Source: Candidatus Saccharimonadota bacterium (GTDB lineage Bacteria; Patescibacteriota; Saccharimonadia; Saccharimonadales; Saccharimonadaceae). Taken from it: a stretch of DNA of 64,000 nucleotides. The stretch is taken from the NCBI GenBank assembly GCA_017561575.1, contig JAFZBS010000010.1, positions 84,453-148,452 on the forward strand. Direction: 5' to 3'. How positions within the stretch are numbered: the stretch's first letter is position 1; each line of letters starts with the position of its first letter. Under the pieces are notes generated by a model. The model had not been told where the DNA came from. It did not search any database and worked only from the letters and a program-made list of their open reading frames with translations. Position numbers and translations under genes: made by a program. This document shows, piece by piece, positions 1 to 8,741 of this stretch.

Positions 1-578
1 CCACCACCACCCGCAGCAATCACAATAATTCCGTCCTCCACCATTTTTTCAATCGCTTTTCTTTCCACAATATCCACCGGTCTTGGCGAGGCCACCACGC
101 GTCGCCATCCACGACCAGCATCCTCTTTCACGACCCAACCTTTTTCTTTCGCCAACTTCAAAGCTTCTTTCTCTGAATAAAATTGCCCGATTGGTTTTGT
201 TGGATTCTTAAACGCAGTATCCTTTTTATCTACCACCACCTGCGTCACAACAGTAGCAACTTTCGCCGTTTTGCCTTCTTTCAAAAAAGCATTATTAATC
301 GCCTGTGTCAGCCAATAACCAATCTGTCCTTGGCTCATCGCCACCGCTGTTTCAAGTGGCATCGCTGGAGCCTTTTCCGTCGCCGCCGTCTCTTCATGTA
401 TTAAAATATTCCCCACTTGCGGACCATTTCCATGTGCCACAATCACTTCATAGCGTTTGCTAAGATCTGCTATCATTTCCCCCACATCCTCTGCAATCTT
501 TTTCTGTGCCTCTGCCGTTGCCTCACCATCACGCTGCAAGGCATTTCCACCAAGTGCAAGTACGATCCTCTTTTTCAT
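1..578 (-). CDS. arcC: Carbamate kinase, 3' end cut by window edge
   Basis: Reversible transfer of phosphate between carbamoyl phosphate and ADP, the ATP-yielding last step of the arginine deiminase pathway. The 192 visible codons begin MKKRIVLALGGNAL and carry family blocks AHGNGPQVG, MSQGQIGYWLTQAI, GWRRVVASPRP and IIVIAAGGGG, all in the expected order. About the last 110 residues lie beyond position 1. The ATG overlaps the pgi stop codon as ATGA, so the two genes are translationally coupled. Arginine deiminase genes (arcA, arcB) are not visible but could lie to the left. Family assignment is secure from motifs; the pathway context is inference. Confidence 0.93.
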   Translation of the reverse strand, partial: MKKRIVLALGGNALQRDGEATAEAQKKIAEDVGEMIADLSKRYEVIVAHGNGPQVGNILIHEETAATEKAPAMPLETAVAMSQGQIGYWLTQAINNAFLKEGKTAKVATVVTQVVVDKKDTAFKNPTKPIGQFYSEKEALKLAKEKGWVVKEDAGRGWRRVVASPRPVDIVERKAIEKMVEDGIIVIAAGGG

Positions 579-1774
579 TTTTCCTCCATTAGTTTTTTTA
601 GTTCTACTTTATATGCTTCCACTCCCGGCTGATCAAAAGGATTTACACCCATCAGCTTTGCCGAAATCGCACACGCCATTTCAAAGAAATAAATCAGCTC
701 ACCAAATCCTTTCTCATCATATGACGAAACGCTTATTTTTAAAACTGGAATCTTGCCCATCGTATGTGCCGCGCAAACTGCCGTCATAACCTTTTCATTT
801 AACTCATCAGTCGGGTAATTAATAACCGTTTCCCACAAATTCCTTCTCCCATCCTGCATAAATTGTCCTAAAGAATGTAAATCGGTCGAATAAATAACCG
901 ATGCCGGCCAAATACCCTGTCTTCCTTTGCCTTCACTCTCGCCAAATAATTGTTTCAGCCACTCATTAAAATACATCGTCGCCGGTTCGAAACTTGCAAA
1001 CACTTCCGTATCATAATCGCGCTGATATAGGGCTTTTCTTATCCACGCATACCGCACCATCGGGTTTTTTCTTATAATTTCATCACTCCTAACAGGGGTA
1101 GTAGCACCTTGATTTTTTATGTCGAGCGGGTTTTTTATTATACTTTCTGCCATTTCACGCGCACCCGAAAGCAACGCATCAATATCTACCCCAGCCACCG
1201 CAAGCGGCAATAAACCTACCACAGTCAAAACAGAATATCTCCCACCCACATCGTCCGGTACTACGAATCGCGTATATCCATTTTCAACCGCTTCATCATG
1301 CAAAGTTCCTTTTTTTGCATCCGTCGTTGCGAAAATCCGTTTCTTCGCTTCTACCTCTCCATATTTTTCAACCAACTTTTTCTTAAAAACATCAAACGCA
1401 ATTGCTGGCTCAAGAGTTGTACCAGACTTAGAAATTACATTTATCGCAAAATCTTTTTCACCCACCTCAGAAAGTGCAAATTCAAGCTCTTTTTTGCTCA
1501 AAGAATTTCCCGCATAAACAATTCTCACACCTTTTGGTCGCAAAGCTTCAATTATTGCCCGATGCCCGAGATACGAACCACCAATTCCGATACAAACCAA
1601 AATTTCAGCCTTGCTCTGAATATCCACCGCTGCCTTTTTAATTGTGTTTAGCTCTTTCTCATTTATCAAAAAGGGCAACACTGACCATCCACCCATCGGA
1701 TCAGCCAATATTTCACCTAGTAATTCTCTTGTCTTGCCCACATTCACATCAGATTCAAAATTAATTTCAATCAT
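575..1774 (-). CDS. pgi: Glucose-6-phosphate isomerase
   Basis: Interconverts glucose 6-phosphate and fructose 6-phosphate in glycolysis. The 399-residue product is shorter than the usual ~450 of Gram-positive enzymes. It shows the sugar-phosphate (SIS) motif VISKSGTTLEP near 113-123, the family signature DVGGRYSVLT near 175-184, the catalytic Glu in GESEGK (about 280), a His in STDLHSLGQ (about 300) and a C-terminal catalytic Lys in QPGVEAYK. A strong Shine-Dalgarno GGAGGAG precedes the ATG. An extended -10 box (TGgTATAAT, reverse strand, 1797-1805) lies 22 nt upstream of the start. It is the first gene of a pgi-arcC operon. Confidence 0.95.
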   Translation of the reverse strand: MIEINFESDVNVGKTRELLGEILADPMGGWSVLPFLINEKELNTIKKAAVDIQSKAEILVCIGIGGSYLGHRAIIEALRPKGVRIVYAGNSLSKKELEFALSEVGEKDFAINVISKSGTTLEPAIAFDVFKKKLVEKYGEVEAKKRIFATTDAKKGTLHDEAVENGYTRFVVPDDVGGRYSVLTVVGLLPLAVAGVDIDALLSGAREMAESIIKNPLDIKNQGATTPVRSDEIIRKNPMVRYAWIRKALYQRDYDTEVFASFEPATMYFNEWLKQLFGESEGKGRQGIWPASVIYSTDLHSLGQFMQDGRRNLWETVINYPTDELNEKVMTAVCAAHTMGKIPVLKISVSSYDEKGFGELIYFFEMACAISAKLMGVNPFDQPGVEAYKVELKKLMEEK

Positions 1775-1796
1775 GTCTCCTCCAACTTATACCACC

Positions 1797-1838
1797 ATTA
1801 TACCAAACCTTGCTACAAAGCACAAAAAATGCTATAAT
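1797..1838. promoter_or_regulatory. Divergent promoters of pgi and the small gene at 1873
   Basis: On the plus strand a -35 TTGCTA (1810-1815) and -10 TATAAT (1833-1838) are separated by exactly 17 bp and drive the gene at 1873. On the minus strand TGgTATAAT (1797-1805) drives pgi. The two promoters lie back to back within about 40 bp. Confidence 0.7.
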
Positions 1839-1872
1839 ATTTTTAGATTCAATCTTGGAGGAGGGAGAATGG

Positions 1873-2133
1873 ATGTACTCAATCATCGCATATTTAAACC
1901 CAGACTGTTCCGAAAGAATCAAAAAAGCCTTCCTCGAAAAAGGCTTCGTTCTCTACTACGTCAATCACGTTACCGGCGAAATGACTCGGGTCACTAGCGA
2001 AAAAACCATATTTCTCTTGAATGGCGAATTTGCTTCCATGTACGCGATTAAGAATCTCACCACTTATCCAGACCCCGAAACTCACGCCCTCATTCAGGAC
2101 CCCGAGGTCACCCGCCGCAAAATCGAAGATTGA
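1873..2133 (+). CDS. Small conserved-looking protein of unknown function, 86 aa
   Basis: Not recognised. The start at 1873 is chosen because GGAGGAGGGA sits at 1858-1867 with ideal spacing; an upstream ATG-less extension in the same frame runs through the promoter and is unlikely to be translated. The product begins MYSIIAYLNPDCSERIKK, is charged and soluble, and has no signal peptide or membrane segment. A 9-bp GC hairpin lies just downstream (2141-2164). Single-gene transcription unit between pgi and tRNA-Leu. Confidence 0.65.
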   Translation: MYSIIAYLNPDCSERIKKAFLEKGFVLYYVNHVTGEMTRVTSEKTIFLLNGEFASMYAIKNLTTYPDPETHALIQDPEVTRRKIED

Positions 2134-2140
2134 CATTCTC

Positions 2141-2164
2141 CGCCTCGGGCTTTTACCCGAGGCG
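2141..2164 (+). other. GC-rich hairpin between small gene and tRNA-Leu
   Basis: CGCCTCGGG (2141-2149) pairs perfectly with CCCGAGGCG (2156-2164) around a six-base loop. It lacks a U-tract, so it is not a standard intrinsic terminator; it could end or protect the mRNA of the gene at 1873. Confidence 0.5.
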
Positions 2165-2170
2165 CACCCA

Positions 2171-2179
2171 TGATATAAT
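2171..2179 (+). promoter_or_regulatory. Extended -10 promoter of tRNA-Leu
   Basis: TGATATAAT ends 8 nt before the mature tRNA 5' end. No good -35 is visible; the TG extension probably compensates. Confidence 0.65.
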
Positions 2180-2187
2180 ATTGACAT

Positions 2188-2274
2188 GCCCGCTTGGCGG
2201 AATTGGTAGACGCGCTAGCTTCAGGTGCTAGTGGTAGCAATACCATGAGAGTTCAAATCTCTCAGTGGGCACCA
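2188..2274 (+). tRNA. tRNA-Leu (anticodon CAG)
   Basis: Class II tRNA with long variable arm. Acceptor GCCCGCT pairs with AGTGGGC (one G-U). The anticodon loop TTCAGGT in a CTAGC/GCTAG stem gives CAG, reading CUG. The T-arm contains GTTCAAATC. CCA is encoded (2272-2274). A terminator hairpin follows at 2281-2302. Confidence 0.95.
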
Positions 2275-2280
2275 AATAAT

Positions 2281-2302
2281 ACTCACTAAAAAGTGAGTTT
2301 TT
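2281..2302 (+). terminator. Intrinsic terminator of tRNA-Leu
   Basis: Stem ACTCACT / AGTGAGT (2281-2287, 2292-2298) with an AAAA loop is followed by four T. The next promoter's TG element (2306) starts immediately after it, so termination and re-initiation are packed back to back. Confidence 0.75.
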
Positions 2303-2305
2303 GTG

Positions 2306-2314
2306 TGGTATAAT
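2306..2314 (+). promoter_or_regulatory. Extended -10 promoter, leaderless start at 2324
   Basis: TGgTATAAT ends 9 nt before the ATG at 2324 and no Shine-Dalgarno lies between. A possible GTG start at 2303 would lie upstream of the transcription start and is rejected. Confidence 0.65.
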
Positions 2315-2323
2315 ATAAGCAAT

Positions 2324-3559
2324 ATGCACAAGAATACACTTCCGAAATTATTATTTCTCCTGCTACTATCCAGTTTAACTATTAATCTGTTCTTTAATAT
2401 TGCTACCGTCAACGCTGGCAGCTGCGGCGGCGTTGAAACCGCCATTATCAACTGCAATGAGAGCGAAAACGGTATCGGTCACATTCTAAAGCTTGTTATC
2501 GAAATCATGTCTATCGGTGCCGGCATTCTTGCCACCATCGGCATCGGAATCTTTGGTCTACAATACTTGAAAGCTGGTGGCAACGAAGAGCAAACTAGAA
2601 AAGCCAAAAGACGCCTCATCGAAATCGTCATTGGGTTAGTACTTTTCGTCTTAATGGGAGCTCTAGCTAATTGGCTTATACCAAGCGGCGTGACAAACCC
2701 TGATGACATACCAGCATTCAACCCCTCCGGTAGTAGCAGCTCTGGCTCCGGTGGTTCCGGCAGTAGCGGCGGTTCCGGTTCCAATCCAAGCGGTTCAGGT
2801 GGTGGTTCTGGCTACAACCCAAGTGGCTCTGGCTCAGGTTCAGGTGGTGGTTCAGGTTCTGGCGGTTCAGGTTCCGGTAGTGGTTCAGGTTCTGGCGGCT
2901 CAGGTTCCGGTGGCGGTTCTGGTTCCAACCCGAGTGGCTCTGGCTCAGGTTCAGGTGGTGGCGGTAGTTCCAATCCAACCGGTTCAAGCATAGCTACACG
3001 TATTAACCAAACTGCCCACAAATTCTCTTGGCCAGTTGGTGATGAGCACAACTACTTCAGCTACACACCAGCCGAAAGACAAATAGACGTATATAAACAG
3101 CTATTCAAAACACCAAACCCTGATTATTTTGATGCACTTAGCAAATATACAGTAGTCGGTTACAATCATATCTCTCAAAGCGACTTCGAAAATACCTCCG
3201 ACGATTGGGGATTTTGGCGTCAAGGCGCCAGCTGCGACGTCTTCGTCGGTATGGTCGTCCGCGACGTTACGGGAAATATGGACTTTCCTTTCCGTAGCCC
3301 AGGACAACAACAGCAATATTGCCGTGATCACCCTGAAATGTTTACGGAAATTCAAAATCCATCCGTTAACAACCTTCAGCCCGGCGATCTAATGTTTGTC
3401 TACACATCAGATCGCCAACATGCTCAAATTTACTGCGGTACTACTAACTATGGCGCACCAATTATTTGCCAAGCATCTTTTAGAGGATACACTGCCGCCG
3501 TCACCGAAGGTGGTACCATCGCCGGTTTCTCGGCATTTCGTTATACAGGAGATAAATAA
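2324..3559 (+). CDS. Secreted VirB2-like pilin domain fused to a CHAP/NlpC-type hydrolase
   Basis: A 411-residue exported protein. An N-terminal signal peptide (about 1-31) is followed by two hydrophobic helices separated by a basic loop with GLQYLKAGG and RKAKRRLIEIVIGL. This is the same layout as the VirB2-like proteins at 19640, 20379, 23305 and 26374. Residues about 134-223 are almost pure Gly/Ser (with Asn-Pro) and form a flexible linker built of DNA repeats. The C-terminal ~185 residues contain Cys in GASCDVFVG, NLQPGDLMF and His in RQHAQIYCG, the Cys-His arrangement of CHAP/NlpC peptidoglycan amidases or endopeptidases. Likely a membrane- or pilus-tethered wall hydrolase; this role is inferred. 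The gene at 3561 follows at once. Confidence 0.75.
   Translation: MHKNTLPKLLFLLLLSSLTINLFFNIATVNAGSCGGVETAIINCNESENGIGHILKLVIEIMSIGAGILATIGIGIFGLQYLKAGGNEEQTRKAKRRLIEIVIGLVLFVLMGALANWLIPSGVTNPDDIPAFNPSGSSSSGSGGSGSSGGSGSNPSGSGGGSGYNPSGSGSGSGGGSGSGGSGSGSGSGSGGSGSGGGSGSNPSGSGSGSGGGGSSNPTGSSIATRINQTAHKFSWPVGDEHNYFSYTPAERQIDVYKQLFKTPNPDYFDALSKYTVVGYNHISQSDFENTSDDWGFWRQGASCDVFVGMVVRDVTGNMDFPFRSPGQQQQYCRDHPEMFTEIQNPSVNNLQPGDLMFVYTSDRQHAQIYCGTTNYGAPIICQASFRGYTAAVTEGGTIAGFSAFRYTGDK
2727..2995 (+). repeat. Gly/Ser-coding repeat tract
   Basis: Degenerate GGTTCAGG/GGTTCTGG-type repeats code for a Gly-Ser linker. A 29-bp stretch at 2822-2850 recurs identically at 2933-2961 (spacing 111 bp = 37 codons), so unequal recombination would change linker length in frame. 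Confidence 0.8.
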
Positions 3560-3560
3560 C

Positions 3561-4100
3561 ATGGATAACTATAGTAATCAAAACGACAATCAAAATAACA
3601 ACTATAACGCCAACACACCAAACGACAACATGATGGGTCAAGTTAATCCAGGAACTAACCCATACATTATGTCTAGCTCCAACCCGCTAATCGATTCCCC
3701 TAAAAAACCATCTAAAACCATTTTAATTGTCGCTATTTCAGTCATAATCGTTATGTTCGGCGTCATTATTGCACTTCTCCTCATTTCTAAATCCACCCCG
3801 ACTCCCGACTCTGGTTTTAACTACGAAGAATTTAACGAAGCCGAATCCGACCTAAGAGACCACTACGACGAAATGCAAAGCGACCCCATTTTCAGCATTA
3901 CACCATATTCCGACCCAAACGGTAAATTTGAAATCAACGCCTGGTTTGTAGACAATGATTATTTCATCGCAATCACTCCAACCTGCGATGGTGAATCGTT
4001 TGATGAGTACATCAACCAAGCCAAAAACTATCTCACTACCAATCTTAGCACAGACTTATCCAAATATATAATCAAGACAACCGCTTGCCCGGCATCATAA
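3561..4100 (+). CDS. Single-pass membrane protein with Asn-rich N-terminus, unknown function
   Basis: Not recognised. 179 residues: an Asn/Gln-rich low-complexity N-terminus (1-50), one strong transmembrane helix (about 54-76, ILIVAISVIIVMFGVIIALLLI) and an extracytoplasmic domain with two Cys (TPTCDGE, TTACPAS) that could form a disulfide. The start at 3561 has GGAG nine bases upstream and lies 1 bp after the pilin-CHAP gene, so the two are co-transcribed and may act together. Its 3' end overlaps the convergent pepN by 6 bp. Confidence 0.7.
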   Translation: MDNYSNQNDNQNNNYNANTPNDNMMGQVNPGTNPYIMSSSNPLIDSPKKPSKTILIVAISVIIVMFGVIIALLLISKSTPTPDSGFNYEEFNEAESDLRDHYDEMQSDPIFSITPYSDPNGKFEINAWFVDNDYFIAITPTCDGESFDEYINQAKNYLTTNLSTDLSKYIIKTTACPAS

Positions 4101-6491
4101 TTCTTTATCTAATTCTTTATAAATCGCTTCACGATCCGTTTCAATTAACTTAAGGCGTGCCTCAATCTCGTTTTTACCCATTTCTACGGCTCTCGCCACC
4201 ACCGGATCATTAGACATTGGTCCATAAAATTCCCACCAAGTGTCATATTCGTCTTTTGTCCTTACTAAATTTGCCGTATATCTTGCATAATTGTCCAAAG
4301 ACTTATCACCCATGAGGCTCTTTATATAATCCCAGTTTTCCTTAAGCCACTTAAATACGTCCGCTTTAATCTCTGGATTTCTATAGAGATAAATAAACAA
4401 ATGTAATTGATCCTGTGGCTTAACTATTTCTGGTTGATTTAAAAGTCCCATTATTTTATTAAGTACACCCTTTTCTCTTGGCAAAGTTACCGCAAACAAC
4501 AACTCAATTTTTATTTCAGGATCAGCAGTATTCTTATAATTATCAAGATACTTATCCACCATTTCTGGTTCCAAATACACTTTTGCATCAAGAATATCAT
4601 TTCTAATTTCAAGGTCCAGCTTTGAATAATCTTCATTATACATTGAAGCTAGAGTCCTTAAATTTTCTTCATTTTCTGCAAAAAAGTCTAGTCCGAGCAA
4701 AATTGAACGAAGACGCATGATATTTTCGTCATCAGTCTCCAACGTCTTTAACCCAATCTCGTTTAACTTTGGCGCAACCAATTGTTTGACAAACATCCTA
4801 AACTTTTGCTCTTCTTCTGATTTATAATCAAAGAAAACTTTTAAGCCAGAAACGATACTAAGAATGACACTCCAAACTGCAGCACTGGATTCGTTTTTAA
4901 ATTTAGAAAGCAAAGTCAGCAAAGACGCCGAAGATACCAAATCTGTCCTAGCCAAAAGATCGCGGTCAATCAAAAGTCTTAATTTTTCTTCTAACCCCAA
5001 TTCATCAAATCGAGCAAGCCTATCCTCAAACTCATCTTCCGTCAACCGCAAAACATAATGGCCCCCCATGTCCTCAAATACCTCCGGAACCAGCCAATTA
5101 GACGTTGGCATTTCACCGTCTATCAAAAATCTTTTTTGCTTAAACGTGTCAAAATCAACGCCAGTGTTTTCTAACACTGGATAACCCGGCTTATCTATAA
5201 ATGCGTGCATCATTTTCTTAACATCAAAACTCGCATAAGTATTCAAAGCCGTCCATAAATCATCGCCGCAAGTATTGCTATATTTATATTTCTCAAAATA
5301 ATCCTTTACGCCTTTACAAAAATTATCCCACCCCATCGTCCGAATCACCATGAGCATTAGTCTTGCACCTTTTGAATAAACAATCGCCGGATCAAAAAGT
5401 GTCATTATTTCTGCTGGATTTTCAACATTCTGATGTACTGATTGCACGCCAGAAAGGCAATCACGTTTTAGAGCCAACAGACAATCTCCCGTAAAGAAAC
5501 CTTCCCAAATCTTAAATTCTGGGTAAATAGCATCCACCGCATAATACTCCATAATGGAAGCGAACGATTCATTCAACCATAAATCGTCCCACCATTTCAT
5601 TGTGACTAAATCACCAAACCATTGATGCGCCAGCTCATGCGCCACCGTCAACGCCACACCTTTCTTCGTGTCAGTCGTCGCGCTCTCACCAGCTAGCATC
5701 ATAGATTCACGATAAGTCACTAGTCCCCAATTTTCCATCGCCCCCGCTTCAAAATCCGGTAATGCCACCTGCGTACATTTTTTCAAAGGATACGGTACGC
5801 CAAAGTTGTCATCATAAAACTCAAGTGACCTCGCTGCAACCTCGTTAGCAAAGTCCACCGAATCTATATCTTGGTTCAAAGCCACATATGTAGTTATTTC
5901 CACACCATGGCTATTCACTATTGTTTTTCCATGGAATTTTCCCACTACCCATGCAAGAAGATATACGCTCATTCTTGGTGTTGGCTCAAATGATACTGTT
6001 TTAAAACCAGCATCAACAGTCTGTTTTAGTATCGGCATGTTGGATAGTACTTCGTCATCTTCTTCTGTTGTAAGTGTGAGTTCAAACACTGCCTTCGCTG
6101 CTGGTTCATCAATACATGGGAAAGCCTCCCTTGCATAGTGACTTTCAAACTGCGTCGCAACTATTGTTTCTGTCTTGCCATTATAATCATACGTGGAAAG
6201 ATATGCTCCCTCCATTTTTTCACTAAGTTTCCCTTGATATTCTATTGTAATTTTTGAAACCTCTTTTGGTACATTCTTGATTATTAGTGTTTTATCTTTA
6301 ATCTCATACTCTGCATTTGTTCCATCTAGCAAAACACTATTTATCTCCATGTCTACTGCATGAAATTTTATAATCTCACTTTCAACTTTGCCAATTATTC
6401 CAACCGTTCCACTAATTGTTTTTTCTTTTTTATTTAGTAATAAATTTAAACTATACCTTTCCGGCACAAAATAATCTAAAAGTCTTTCCAT
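4095..6491 (-). CDS. pepN: M1-family aminopeptidase N
   Basis: Zinc metallo-aminopeptidase that removes N-terminal residues from peptides, probably supplying amino acids to an auxotrophic cell. The exopeptidase motif GAMENWG is at about 250-256. The zinc site HELAH is at 285-289, with the third ligand Glu in NESF at about 308 (HExxH-x18-E). Length 798 is slightly below the 840-870 of E. coli or Lactococcus PepN. No signal peptide, so cytoplasmic. AGGAG lies just before the ATG. It sits 9 bp downstream of ftsH and is probably read from the ftsH mRNA. Confidence 0.95.
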   Translation of the reverse strand: MERLLDYFVPERYSLNLLLNKKEKTISGTVGIIGKVESEIIKFHAVDMEINSVLLDGTNAEYEIKDKTLIIKNVPKEVSKITIEYQGKLSEKMEGAYLSTYDYNGKTETIVATQFESHYAREAFPCIDEPAAKAVFELTLTTEEDDEVLSNMPILKQTVDAGFKTVSFEPTPRMSVYLLAWVVGKFHGKTIVNSHGVEITTYVALNQDIDSVDFANEVAARSLEFYDDNFGVPYPLKKCTQVALPDFEAGAMENWGLVTYRESMMLAGESATTDTKKGVALTVAHELAHQWFGDLVTMKWWDDLWLNESFASIMEYYAVDAIYPEFKIWEGFFTGDCLLALKRDCLSGVQSVHQNVENPAEIMTLFDPAIVYSKGARLMLMVIRTMGWDNFCKGVKDYFEKYKYSNTCGDDLWTALNTYASFDVKKMMHAFIDKPGYPVLENTGVDFDTFKQKRFLIDGEMPTSNWLVPEVFEDMGGHYVLRLTEDEFEDRLARFDELGLEEKLRLLIDRDLLARTDLVSSASLLTLLSKFKNESSAAVWSVILSIVSGLKVFFDYKSEEEQKFRMFVKQLVAPKLNEIGLKTLETDDENIMRLRSILLGLDFFAENEENLRTLASMYNEDYSKLDLEIRNDILDAKVYLEPEMVDKYLDNYKNTADPEIKIELLFAVTLPREKGVLNKIMGLLNQPEIVKPQDQLHLFIYLYRNPEIKADVFKWLKENWDYIKSLMGDKSLDNYARYTANLVRTKDEYDTWWEFYGPMSNDPVVARAVEMGKNEIEARLKLIETDREAIYKELDKEL

Positions 6492-6500
6492 TATAGGCTC

Positions 6501-8423
6501 CTATTTATGAAGTTTTACAGTTTCAGGTAGTTTTGCATCTACGAGTAAAGGCTCCAATTCTTTTTCCTCCAATGTTTCATGAGCCAGTAATTCCTCCGCC
6601 AATTTATCCAACACTTTCTTATTTACTTTTAATATTTCTTCTGCCCGTTTTGCAGCCTCATCGGATAGTTTTCTAACTTCTTCATCAATTGCCTCAGCAG
6701 TTTTTTCAGAATAAGGCTTACTGGTTGTAATAGTATAATACCCAGTAGCTTCATCTGGAAATACAATATTTCTAAGTCCTTCGCTCATCCCCTCTTCCAC
6801 CACCATGGATTTTGCAAGCTCAGCTACATTTTTTAAGTCCGAAGATGCGCCAGTAGTAATTGCATCGGTTCCAAATATTATTTTTTCTGCCACTCTACCG
6901 CCCATTGCGCGCGCTAAAATATCTTTTAGTTCATAAATATTCTTGTAGCTTCTGTCTTCTGGTGGCAAAAACCAAGTCACACCGCCAGTTTGTCCTCTCG
7001 GGATAATAGTAACCTTATGCACCGGATCGGAATCTGGAAGCACATGCCCAACTATTGCATGTCCCGCTTCATGATAGGCCGTTATTTTGCGTTCCTTTTC
7101 ATTCATAACTTTTGATTTTCTCTCCGGACCAATCGCTACTCGCTCAAATGCTTCCGTCAAATCATGATTTGAAATCGCCTTATGCCCTTCACGTGCCGCC
7201 GTAATAGCAGCCTCATTTGCAACATTGGCAAGATCCGCACCAGACGAACCTGCCGTCTTCTTTGCGAGCGCCTCAAGATCAACATCTGCTTCAACCGGCT
7301 TGCCTTTAAAATGCACTTTTAATATTTCTAGGCGATCCTTTCGTTCTGGCAAAGTCACATTTACGTGACGATCAAATCGCCCCGGACGAAGAAGTGCTTT
7401 ATCAAGCATATCCACACGGTTAGTTGCCGCCATTACAATCACACCACTATCATTATCAAATCCATCCATCTCCACCAAAATCTGATTTAAAGTTTGCTCA
7501 TCTTCGCGTCCTGCTCCCCCTCTCGCATCACGTTTGTGCGCTACTGCATCAATTTCATCAATAAGGATAATTGATGGGGCATTTTTCTTGGCCTTTGAAA
7601 ACAAGTCGCGAACACGAGAAGCACCTACACCTACAAACATCTCCGCAAATTCCGACCCGGAAATTGAAAAGAATGGCACATCCGCTTCGCCCGCCACTGC
7701 TCTAGCCATCAAGGTTTTACCAGTACCAGGGTCACCCGCAAGAAGCACACCACGCGGAATCTTCGCACCAAGTTTTTCGTATTTTTTTGGATTTTTCAAG
7801 AAATCCACAATTTCCGTCAAATCCTGCTTTGCCGCCTCGTTACCAGCCACATCATTAAAAGTAACCTTCTTTTTATCTGGACCATAAAGCTGCGCTCTTG
7901 CCTTGCCAAAAGACATAGACTGATTGTTAGCTGCTGTCGCCTGTCGCATCATCCACGACAAGAAAACTACAATCGCAACAATCGGAAGTATTGTCAGGGC
8001 CACATCAAACACAATCCCCCAAGCATTTACATCTTCCTTGTATTCAATTGTTGGATACTTCTCCTGACATTTTGTCAATTCTTCTGCCTCCAGATTCTCA
8101 CAATGATTTACTAAACCTTGGTCATACAAAGTGCCCGATGGGTCTTTCCTAGAGATTTCTGTTGCCTCAGTTTTGCCTTTTAGTGTAATATCTAGAACTT
8201 CACCGGTAACTGTTATTTTTGCAATATTACCATCAGGATCATTCGCACGTTGAATCACATCAGAAATTGGCACTTCAGTCTTTTTATTCTTTTCATTACC
8301 ATTCATATTTACAATAAAAAGACCAACTAGACATAGTATCAAGAGCGCAAAAATAAAACTTCTAATTGTATTAGAACGATTCGCGCTCATATTCATATTT
8401 ATATTCGGTTTTTGTTCCGCCAC
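6501..8423 (-). CDS. ftsH: ATP-dependent zinc metalloprotease FtsH
   Basis: Membrane-bound AAA+ protease degrading misfolded membrane proteins and regulators. Two transmembrane helices (about 20-40 and 138-158) flank an extracytoplasmic segment. These are followed by the AAA module with Walker A GDPGTGKT (230-237), Walker B ILIDEID (about 286-292), the pore motif [13 protein letters not shown] and the second region of homology ending GRFDRH. The peptidase has HEAGH at 451-455. Length 640 is normal. The start is GTG with AAGGAG upstream, and the -10 (TGgTAGAAT) lies about 35 bp before it, divergent from the tRNA-Pro cluster. Confidence 0.97.
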   Translation of the reverse strand: MAEQKPNINMNMSANRSNTIRSFIFALLILCLVGLFIVNMNGNEKNKKTEVPISDVIQRANDPDGNIAKITVTGEVLDITLKGKTEATEISRKDPSGTLYDQGLVNHCENLEAEELTKCQEKYPTIEYKEDVNAWGIVFDVALTILPIVAIVVFLSWMMRQATAANNQSMSFGKARAQLYGPDKKKVTFNDVAGNEAAKQDLTEIVDFLKNPKKYEKLGAKIPRGVLLAGDPGTGKTLMARAVAGEADVPFFSISGSEFAEMFVGVGASRVRDLFSKAKKNAPSIILIDEIDAVAHKRDARGGAGREDEQTLNQILVEMDGFDNDSGVIVMAATNRVDMLDKALLRPGRFDRHVNVTLPERKDRLEILKVHFKGKPVEADVDLEALAKKTAGSSGADLANVANEAAITAAREGHKAISNHDLTEAFERVAIGPERKSKVMNEKERKITAYHEAGHAIVGHVLPDSDPVHKVTIIPRGQTGGVTWFLPPEDRSYKNIYELKDILARAMGGRVAEKIIFGTDAITTGASSDLKNVAELAKSMVVEEGMSEGLRNIVFPDEATGYYTITTSKPYSEKTAEAIDEEVRKLSDEAAKRAEEILKVNKKVLDKLAEELLAHETLEEKELEPLLVDAKLPETVKLHK

Positions 8424-8470
8424 TTTGTTATCTCCTTAATATATCTATTCTACCATATTTTCGTTTTTTA

Positions 8471-8479
8471 TGATATAAT
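8471..8479 (+). promoter_or_regulatory. Extended -10 promoter of the tRNA-Pro cluster
   Basis: TGATATAAT ends 10 nt before the first tRNA. It is the only promoter-like site before the three tRNAs, whose spacers are just 15 and 9 bp, so one transcript is likely. Confidence 0.65.
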
Positions 8480-8489
8480 TAGATTATGC

Positions 8490-8565
8490 CTGGGTGTAGC
8501 ACAGTTGGTAGCGCGCGACGTTTGGGACGTCGAGGTCGCAGGTTCAAGTCCTGTCACCCAGACCA
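8490..8565 (+). tRNA. tRNA-Pro (anticodon TGG)
   Basis: Acceptor CTGGGTG/CACCCAG, anticodon loop TTTGGGA in a CGACG/CGTCG stem, T-loop GTTCAAGTC, encoded CCA. First of three tandem proline tRNAs. Confidence 0.95.
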
Positions 8566-8580
8566 TTTTTATTTTTATAC

Positions 8581-8656
8581 CTGGGTGTGGCGCAGTTGGT
8601 AGCGCGCAGCGTTCGGGACGCTGAGGTCGCCTGTTCAAGTCAGGTCACCCAGACCA
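8581..8656 (+). tRNA. tRNA-Pro (anticodon CGG)
   Basis: Acceptor CTGGGTG/CACCCAG as in the first copy, anticodon loop TTCGGGA in a CAGCG/CGCTG stem, encoded CCA. The shared acceptor and D-arm with 8490-8565 point to origin by duplication. Confidence 0.95.
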
Positions 8657-8665
8657 CAAAAACTA

Positions 8666-8740
8666 CTGGGATTGGCGCAGTGGTAGCGCGCACGCCTGGG
8701 GGGCGTGAGGTCGCCAGTTCGAGCCTGGTATCCCAGACCA
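8666..8740 (+). tRNA. tRNA-Pro (anticodon GGG)
   Basis: Acceptor CTGGGAT/ATCCCAG, anticodon loop CTGGGGG in a CACGC/GCGTG stem, encoded CCA ending at 8740. The stop codon of the convergent dnaJ begins at 8742-8744, so there is no room for a separate terminator. Confidence 0.94.
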
Positions 8741-8741
8741 T

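Noticed and set aside
2303..2323. GTG start 21 bp upstream of the pilin-CHAP ATG
   Set aside because: It precedes the -10 box, so it would not be on the mRNA.
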